This document shows positions 14,944 to 18,529 of a stretch of 18,529 bases of DNA, in pieces. The stretch is taken from the NCBI GenBank assembly GCA_041600915.1, contig JBFIJC010000044.1, positions 1 through 18,529 of the forward strand, written 5' to 3'. Positions within the stretch are counted from its first letter, which is position 1. Every line of letters begins with the position of its first letter. The notes below the pieces were generated by a model, which saw only the letters and a program-made list of their open reading frames with translations, did no database searches and was not told where the DNA came from. A program made the translations under genes and the position numbers. This stretch comes from Nitrogeniibacter sp041600915 (GTDB lineage Bacteria; Pseudomonadota; Gammaproteobacteria; Burkholderiales; Rhodocyclaceae).

Positions 14944-15390
14944 ATGACTTCACCCCCGCTTCCGCTGGCCTGCACCGGCGCCCGCTTGCGCCGCCTGACG
15001 CGCCGGGTGACGGTTTTCTATGAGCACTACCTGCGCACTGTCGGCTTGCGCCTGACCCAGTATTCGCTGCTCGTCCATCTCGAGCCCACCCCGCAGCCGC
15101 TGCAGATGCTGGCCGAGAAGCTGGAAATGGATCGCACCACGCTGACCCGCGGGATCAAGCCGCTGGTGGCTGCCGGCTGGGTGGTGCAGACGCCCGGGCC
15201 GGATGCCCGCCAGCGCCTGCTGGCGCTGACGCCCGAGGGCGTCGATCAGCGCACGCGCGCCCGTGAGGTGTGGGCGCGCGCACAACTCGATCTGGAGGCG
15301 GTGATGGACCGCGCCTTCATCTCCGAACTCAATCTGACGCTGGAAGACGCGCTGCTGCGCCTGAAACCGGCCTTGCCCGAGGACAACTGA
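14944..15390 (+). CDS. MarR-family transcriptional regulator
   Basis: This encodes a 148-residue winged-helix protein. The DNA-binding core spans roughly residues 38-100: LTQYSLLVHLEP, then LQMLAEKLEMDRTTLTRGIK (helix-turn-helix), then the wing ending in RQRLLALTPEG. Flanking helices form the dimer. MarR proteins usually repress themselves and an adjacent transporter or enzyme and are released by phenolic or other small ligands. The MFS gene starts one base after this stop, so the two are co-transcribed, and the palindrome just upstream is the probable operator. No Shine-Dalgarno sequence precedes the ATG, and no better in-frame start is seen. The inducer is unknown. Confidence 0.9.
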   Translation: MTSPPLPLACTGARLRRLTRRVTVFYEHYLRTVGLRLTQYSLLVHLEPTPQPLQMLAEKLEMDRTTLTRGIKPLVAAGWVVQTPGPDARQRLLALTPEGVDQRTRAREVWARAQLDLEAVMDRAFISELNLTLEDALLRLKPALPEDN

Positions 15391-15391
15391 G

Positions 15392-16624
15392 ATGCGCTGG
15401 CGCGACGATCCTGACATGCGGCAATGGGGCCTGGTGCTGGCGGCGGCCGGCTTGCTGGCGATCACCATGGGCGGGCGCCAGACGCTCGGCCTGTTTGTTT
15501 CGCCGATCAACACCACCACTGGACTCGGCATCACCACCATCAGCCTGGCGATGGCAGTGGCGCAGTTCGTGTGGGGCGCGATTCAGCCCGTGGCCGGTGC
15601 GGTGGCCGACCGCTACGGCCCGGGGCGGGCGCTGGCCGCCGGTGTCATCCTGATGGCCGCGGGCGCGGCCTTGACGCCGATGATGGACTCCGGCGTCGGC
15701 ATGATCTTTTCGATCGGGTTTTTGATGGCCGCTGGCTCGGGGGCGGGCAGTTTTTCCGTCCTGATCGGCGCTGCCTCGCAGCGCTTGCCGGCGCACCGGC
15801 GGGGGATGGCGTCGGGCGTCATCAACGCGGGCGGCTCCTTCGGCCAGTTTGTGTTTGCCCCGCTGATGCAGAAGTTGATTGGCGTGTTTGGCTGGATGGG
15901 GGCGATGTATTCGCTGGCCGTGATCACGCTCGCCGCCTTGCCCATGGCGCGACTCCTGCGCGGACGACCGGCGCCGGTCGCCAGTGTGAGCACGGTCGAG
16001 GCGCCGCCGCCCGAGCGGGGCATGCGCGCCACCTTGCGGGACGCTTTCACCGATCGCAGCTACCTGCTGGTGCATGCCGGTTTCTTCACCTGCGGTTTTC
16101 ACATCGCCTTTCTGGTCACCCATCTGCCGGGTGAGGTGGATCTGTGCGGCTTGCCTGCGCAGGTGGCGAGCTGGTCGCTGGCGATCATCGGTCTGGCCAA
16201 TATTGCGGGCAGCCTGTATGCCGGCTGGTGTGTTCAGCGCTATCGCAGCAAGTACATCCTGTTCTGGATGTATGCGTCGCGCGCGCTGCTGGTGGGGGTG
16301 TATCTGCTGGCACCCAAGACGGAGATGACTTTCTACATCTTTGCAGTGGGGTTGGGCTTTACCTGGCTGGCCACCGTGCCGCCGACGGCCGGGGTGGTCG
16401 GCAAGCTGTTTGGTACGCGCTATCTGGCGACCCTGTTCGGCATGACTTTACTGAGTCATCAGATCGGCGGCTTTCTCGGCGCATGGCTGGGCGGTATCGC
16501 CATTACCCAGACCGGCGACTACCAGTGGATGTGGTACGCTGACATGGCCTTGGCGGCGCTGGCTGCGGTGGCCAATCTGCCCATCCGCGAACCACGCATC
16601 GAGCCTCGGCTACAGCCGGCCTGA
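15392..16624 (+). CDS. Major facilitator superfamily transporter
   Basis: This encodes a 410-residue inner-membrane protein with about 12 hydrophobic segments in two halves separated by a hydrophilic loop near residues 190-215 (PPPERGMRATLRDAF). MFS hallmarks include the loop 2-3 motif VADRYGPGRALAAG and glycine-rich SGVINAGGSFGQFVFAPL. The overall pattern resembles the monocarboxylate/oxalate-formate antiporter-like (OFA/MCT) branch. GAGGA (15379-15383), 8 bases upstream and inside marR, drives translation; the genes are one base apart. Control by the MarR protein is therefore likely. It could be an exporter or an organic-acid importer; the substrate is not determinable. An intrinsic terminator overlaps its stop codon. 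Confidence 0.87.
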   Translation: MRWRDDPDMRQWGLVLAAAGLLAITMGGRQTLGLFVSPINTTTGLGITTISLAMAVAQFVWGAIQPVAGAVADRYGPGRALAAGVILMAAGAALTPMMDSGVGMIFSIGFLMAAGSGAGSFSVLIGAASQRLPAHRRGMASGVINAGGSFGQFVFAPLMQKLIGVFGWMGAMYSLAVITLAALPMARLLRGRPAPVASVSTVEAPPPERGMRATLRDAFTDRSYLLVHAGFFTCGFHIAFLVTHLPGEVDLCGLPAQVASWSLAIIGLANIAGSLYAGWCVQRYRSKYILFWMYASRALLVGVYLLAPKTEMTFYIFAVGLGFTWLATVPPTAGVVGKLFGTRYLATLFGMTLLSHQIGGFLGAWLGGIAITQTGDYQWMWYADMALAALAAVANLPIREPRIEPRLQPA

Positions 16625-16636
16625 GCCGGTTTTTTT
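16616..16636 (+). terminator. Rho-independent terminator overlapping the MFS stop codon
   Basis: CCGGC (16616-16620) and GCCGG (16625-16629) pair around CTGA, whose last three bases are the MFS stop codon; seven T residues follow (16630-16636). The stem is short but GC-only, with possible G-U and A-U extension. It separates the marR-MFS unit from yggL. Confidence 0.78.
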
Positions 16637-16665
16637 GCAGTCAGTAATTTCTGGAGTTTGTCCGA

Positions 16666-17001
16666 ATGAGTAAGCGGCGTAGTGCTCGCCTGCGCAAGAA
16701 ATTGTGCGTGGGTGAGTTCAAAGAACTGGGATTCGATCTCGACCTGAGCTTTCCCGAAGATGCGGATGACGCGTCGGTAGATGCCTTCTATGAGGCTTTC
16801 TTCAGCGAAGCCATCGATCCGGCCGGATTGATCTATGGCGGTGGCGACAACAGCGGCTTTGTGTGCTGCGCCGGCCGCGGGTCCGTGACCGCGGAGCAGC
16901 GCGCTGCCATCGAGCAGTGGCTGTCGGGCGCCAAGGTGTTGAAGAGCTATCGCCTCGGCGATCTGGTCGATGCCTGGTACCCCGGTATCAACGGGCTCTG
17001 A
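16666..17001 (+). CDS. yggL: YggL family 50S ribosome-binding protein
   Basis: This encodes a 111-residue protein of the YggL (DUF469) family. The basic N-terminus MSKRRSARLRKKLCVGEF followed by KELGFDLDLSFPEDA is characteristic; the middle has GGGDNSGFVCCAGRG, and the end has WLSGAKVLKSYRLGDLVDAWY. YggL is reported to associate with the 50S ribosomal subunit; its exact role is unsettled. GGAG (16653-16656) lies 9 bases before the ATG. It starts 29 bases after the upstream T-run, so its promoter would have to be within or before the MFS 3' end, or it depends on read-through. The downstream palindrome at 17014-17042 may act as its 3' end. Confidence 0.92.
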   Translation: MSKRRSARLRKKLCVGEFKELGFDLDLSFPEDADDASVDAFYEAFFSEAIDPAGLIYGGGDNSGFVCCAGRGSVTAEQRAAIEQWLSGAKVLKSYRLGDLVDAWYPGINGL

Positions 17002-17013
17002 TCCCGATTGCGC

Positions 17014-17042
17014 GCCGGGGTATTGACAGTCAATGCCCCGGC
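17014..17042. repeat. 29-bp near-perfect palindrome over the leuA -35 region
   Basis: Arms of 14 bases (17014-17027 and 17029-17042) are complementary at 13 of 14 positions, with the remaining pair a G-T, around a single A at 17028. The left arm begins GCCGGGG and the right ends CCCCGGC. The -35 TTGACA of the leuA promoter (17023-17028) lies in its centre, and it begins 13 bases after the yggL stop. It could be an operator, a yggL terminator hairpin, or both. Confidence 0.75.
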
Positions 17043-17051
17043 CCGTTAGTT
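17023..17051 (+). promoter_or_regulatory. Sigma-70 promoter for the leuA leader transcript
   Basis: TTGACA (17023-17028), a 17-base spacer, and TTAGTT (17046-17051) form a promoter with a consensus -35. The predicted start is about 17058, immediately at the leader peptide ATG (17059). This gives a leader RNA of about 317 nt before leuA. Confidence 0.65.
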
Positions 17052-17058
17052 TGCAGCC

Positions 17059-17157
17059 ATGACTTCGCAACAGACCCGCTTCGCCATCGCCCCGATGGTC
17101 GCCTGCCATACCGCGCTCTGCGGTCTGGGTCTGCTGCTGCGCACCCCGCGCAGCTAA
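17059..17157 (+). CDS. Putative leuA leader peptide (transcription attenuation)
   Basis: This is a 32-codon open frame between the promoter and leuA, too short for routine gene calling. It starts MTSQQTRF and ends LGLLLRTPRS, with five leucine codons in the last 13 residues (one CTC at 17116 and four CTG at 17125, 17131, 17134 and 17137). A perfect 7-bp hairpin (GCTGCGC 17136-17142, GCGCAGC 17148-17154) begins inside the last Leu codons, so a ribosome stalled for charged leucine tRNA would disrupt it. This is the expected design of a leucine-responsive leader in front of leuA. There is no Shine-Dalgarno sequence, and the predicted transcript starts at the ATG. Position and leucine run support it; regulation is inferred. 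Confidence 0.65.
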   Translation: MTSQQTRFAIAPMVACHTALCGLGLLLRTPRS

Positions 17158-17374
17158 CCTATACCCCCTTCCTGTTGTGACCCCGCCGCCGCTCATCGAG
17201 TGGTGTGATGCCTTGTCTGGCGCTGTGCGCCCCCGGAGCGAACATGCTTCTCAATTCTCGATTTTTTCTGCGACTGCCGACCGGTGACCGGGCCACGACG
17301 CCGTGGCCGCCCGGTTGCCGCGACCGCCACCCGAATTCAAAGAATGCTTTGCAAGAATCGAGGAGTGATTTCCG
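17158..17374 (+). ncRNA. leuA leader RNA with attenuator-like structures
   Basis: This 217-base untranslated stretch follows the leader peptide. It contains GGCGC-TGT-GCGCC (17219-17231), and a longer-range pair ATCGAG (17195-17200) with CTCGAT (17257-17262) that runs straight into a T6 stretch (17262-17267). It also contains a strong hairpin GGCCACG/CGTGGCC (17291-17297, 17302-17308), extended by ACCG/CGGT across a 3-base bulge, and CAAAG/CTTTG just before the leuA ribosome-binding site GAGGAG (17360-17365). The segment 17222-17230 could pair imperfectly with the 3' arm of the leader-peptide hairpin, offering an alternative fold. No textbook GC-stem-plus-T-run terminator is present, so the mechanism is open. 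Confidence 0.5.
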
Positions 17375-17381
17375 ATGTTGA
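17244..17381 (+). CDS. Possible second upstream ORF overlapping the leuA start
   Basis: An ATG at 17244 with GGAG 5 bases upstream (17235-17238) opens a 45-codon frame beginning MLLNSRFFLRLP and ending at TGA 17379-17381, seven bases inside leuA in another reading frame. Four of its first eleven residues are leucine. It could be a coupling or regulatory ORF, or chance: GC-rich DNA readily gives frames this long. No homology is recognised. Confidence 0.25.
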   Translation: MLLNSRFFLRLPTGDRATTPWPPGCRDRHPNSKNALQESRSDFRC

Positions 17382-18529
17382 ACGACCCGAGTCAAAAATA
17401 CCCCGCCTTTAATGCCTTTCCGGACGGCCAGCCCTTGCGCGACCGGACCTGGCCCGACGCGACCCTGACGCGTCCGCCGATCTGGATGAGCACCGACTTG
17501 CGCGATGGCAACCAGGCCTTGTTCGAGCCGATGAATGCCGAGCGCAAGCTGCGCATGTTCAAGATGCTGGTCGCGATCGGCTTCAAGGAAATCGAGGTGG
17601 GTTTCCCGTCGGCGAGCCAGACCGATTTCGACTTTGTGCGCTCGTTGGTCGACTCGGGTGAGGTGCCGGACGATGTGACCATCGAGGTGCTCACCCAGGC
17701 GCGCGAGCCGCTGATCCGCCGGACCTTTGAATCGGTGCGTGGCGCGCGTCGGGCGATCATCCATTTCTACAACGCCACGGCGCCGAACTTCCGTCGCATC
17801 GTGTTTGATCAGGACTGCGCCGGCGTCAAGCAGATTGCCGTCGAGCATGCCCGCCTGATCCGCGACCTGGCCGCGACGCAGCCCGACACCGAGTTTGTCT
17901 TTCAGTACAGCCCGGAGGTATTCACCGGCACCGAGATCGCCTTTGCGGTCGAGGTGTGCAATGCCGTGATCGCCGAATGGGCGCCGACGCCCGAGCGGCC
18001 GTGCATCATCAATTTGCCGGCCACGGTGGAGATGAGTACGCCGAATGTCTACGCCGATCAGATCGAATGGATGAGTCGTCATCTCGACCGGCGCGACGCC
18101 GTCGTGTTGTCGGTGCATCCGCACAATGACCGCGGCACCGCCGTGGCGGCGGCCGAACTGGCGGTGATGGCCGGCGCCGATCGCGTTGAGGGTTGTCTGT
18201 TTGGCAATGGCGAGCGCACCGGCAATGTCGATTTGGTGACGCTGGCGCTCAATCTCTACAGCCAGGGCGTGCACCCGGGTCTCGACTTCTCGCGCATCAA
18301 TGAAATTGCCCGCACGGTTGAACATTGCACACAGTTGCCGATCCACCCGCGCCACCCCTATGTGGGCGATCTGGTGTTCACCGCCTTTTCGGGCTCGCAC
18401 CAGGACGCCATCAAGAAAGGCCTGGCCGTGCAGCAGCCCGATGCGCCTTGGGCCGTGCCCTATTTGCCGGTCGATCCGGCCGATCTGGGGCGCAGCTACG
18501 AGTCGGTTATCCGGGTGAATAGTCAGTCA
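17375..18529 (+). CDS. leuA: 2-isopropylmalate synthase LeuA (5' part, runs off the window)
   Basis: The frame is open for 385 codons to the window edge without a stop, so the gene is truncated at its 3' end. LeuA condenses acetyl-CoA with 2-oxoisovalerate to 2-isopropylmalate, the first committed step of leucine synthesis (EC 2.3.3.13). The N-terminus MLNDPSQKYPAFNAF and the STDLRDGNQAL motif mark the long class (about 550-570 residues), with catalytic Arg and metal-binding Asp in LRDGNQ. Further motifs are VGFPSASQTDFDF, the metal-binding HPHNDRG and GNGERTGN. The visible part is the TIM-barrel catalytic domain and the start of the linker; the leucine-binding regulatory domain would lie beyond the edge. 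GAGGAG (17360-17365) is 9 bases from the ATG. The preceding leader suggests leucine-responsive control. Confidence 0.96.
   Translation, partial: MLNDPSQKYPAFNAFPDGQPLRDRTWPDATLTRPPIWMSTDLRDGNQALFEPMNAERKLRMFKMLVAIGFKEIEVGFPSASQTDFDFVRSLVDSGEVPDDVTIEVLTQAREPLIRRTFESVRGARRAIIHFYNATAPNFRRIVFDQDCAGVKQIAVEHARLIRDLAATQPDTEFVFQYSPEVFTGTEIAFAVEVCNAVIAEWAPTPERPCIINLPATVEMSTPNVYADQIEWMSRHLDRRDAVVLSVHPHNDRGTAVAAAELAVMAGADRVEGCLFGNGERTGNVDLVTLALNLYSQGVHPGLDFSRINEIARTVEHCTQLPIHPRHPYVGDLVFTAFSGSHQDAIKKGLAVQQPDAPWAVPYLPVDPADLGRSYESVIRVNSQS

Noticed and set aside
17159..18400. Reverse-strand open frame of 413 codons opposite leuA
   Set aside because: It lies antisense to leuA, whose forward frame carries clear LeuA motifs and no stop. 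The antisense product is a low-complexity H/R/G-rich sequence typical of GC-rich shadow frames.

Overview
The window is chromosomal DNA from a GC-rich, aromatic-degrading betaproteobacterium. The gene set (paaABCDE with a TetR regulator, a Liv-type ABC transporter with a fused LivM-LivG, 92-aa HU, RhlE, YaeQ, YggL, long-form LeuA) suggests the Rhodocyclales (Azoarcus/Thauera/Aromatoleum-like). This assignment is inference from gene content and protein style, not a search. I saw no insertion sequence, integrase, tRNA, rRNA or CRISPR array.

Layout. (1) 1-5110, forward: the end of paaA, then paaB, paaC, paaD and paaE. These encode the phenylacetyl-CoA 1,2-epoxidase complex, its maturation factor and its reductase. 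A TetR regulator (probably PaaR) and the 3-oxoadipyl-CoA thiolase paaJ follow. The genes are tightly spaced and look like one operon with paaR and paaJ at its tail. (2) 5111-10150, forward: a branched-chain-amino-acid-type ABC importer made of a periplasmic binding protein, LivH, a LivM-LivG fusion and LivF. From context it probably imports phenylacetate or a related aromatic acid. Two strong hairpins separate the binding-protein gene from the membrane and ATPase genes. (3) 10151-11168, forward: an HU gene with its own promoter and a clear intrinsic terminator, then a MaoC-type enoyl-CoA hydratase. (4) 11216-14075, reverse: an acetyl-CoA hydrolase/transferase-family CoA-transferase and the DEAD-box RNA helicase RhlE, each apparently with its own promoter and separated by a 16-bp perfect-stem hairpin. 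(5) 14330-16636, forward: yaeQ, then a marR-MFS transporter pair with a perfect 16-bp palindrome in front of marR. (6) 16666-18529, forward: yggL, then leuA, which runs off the right edge. leuA is preceded by a roughly 320-nt leader encoding a 32-residue, leucine-rich-ended peptide.

How the parts work together. Regions 1 and 2 form an aromatic-acid uptake and degradation module: import, epoxidation of phenylacetyl-CoA, and thiolytic cleavage to acetyl-CoA and succinyl-CoA. The CoA-ligase, isomerase and ring-opening genes (paaK, paaG, paaZ) are not in the window. The rest is housekeeping or unrelated catabolism.

The coding content belongs to well-known families. The points most worth a second look are regulatory: the leuA leader (apparently leaderless leader peptide, a 29-bp near-palindrome over the -35 box, and a second small ORF overlapping the leuA start), the tandem hairpins inside the transporter operon, and several unassigned operator-like palindromes.
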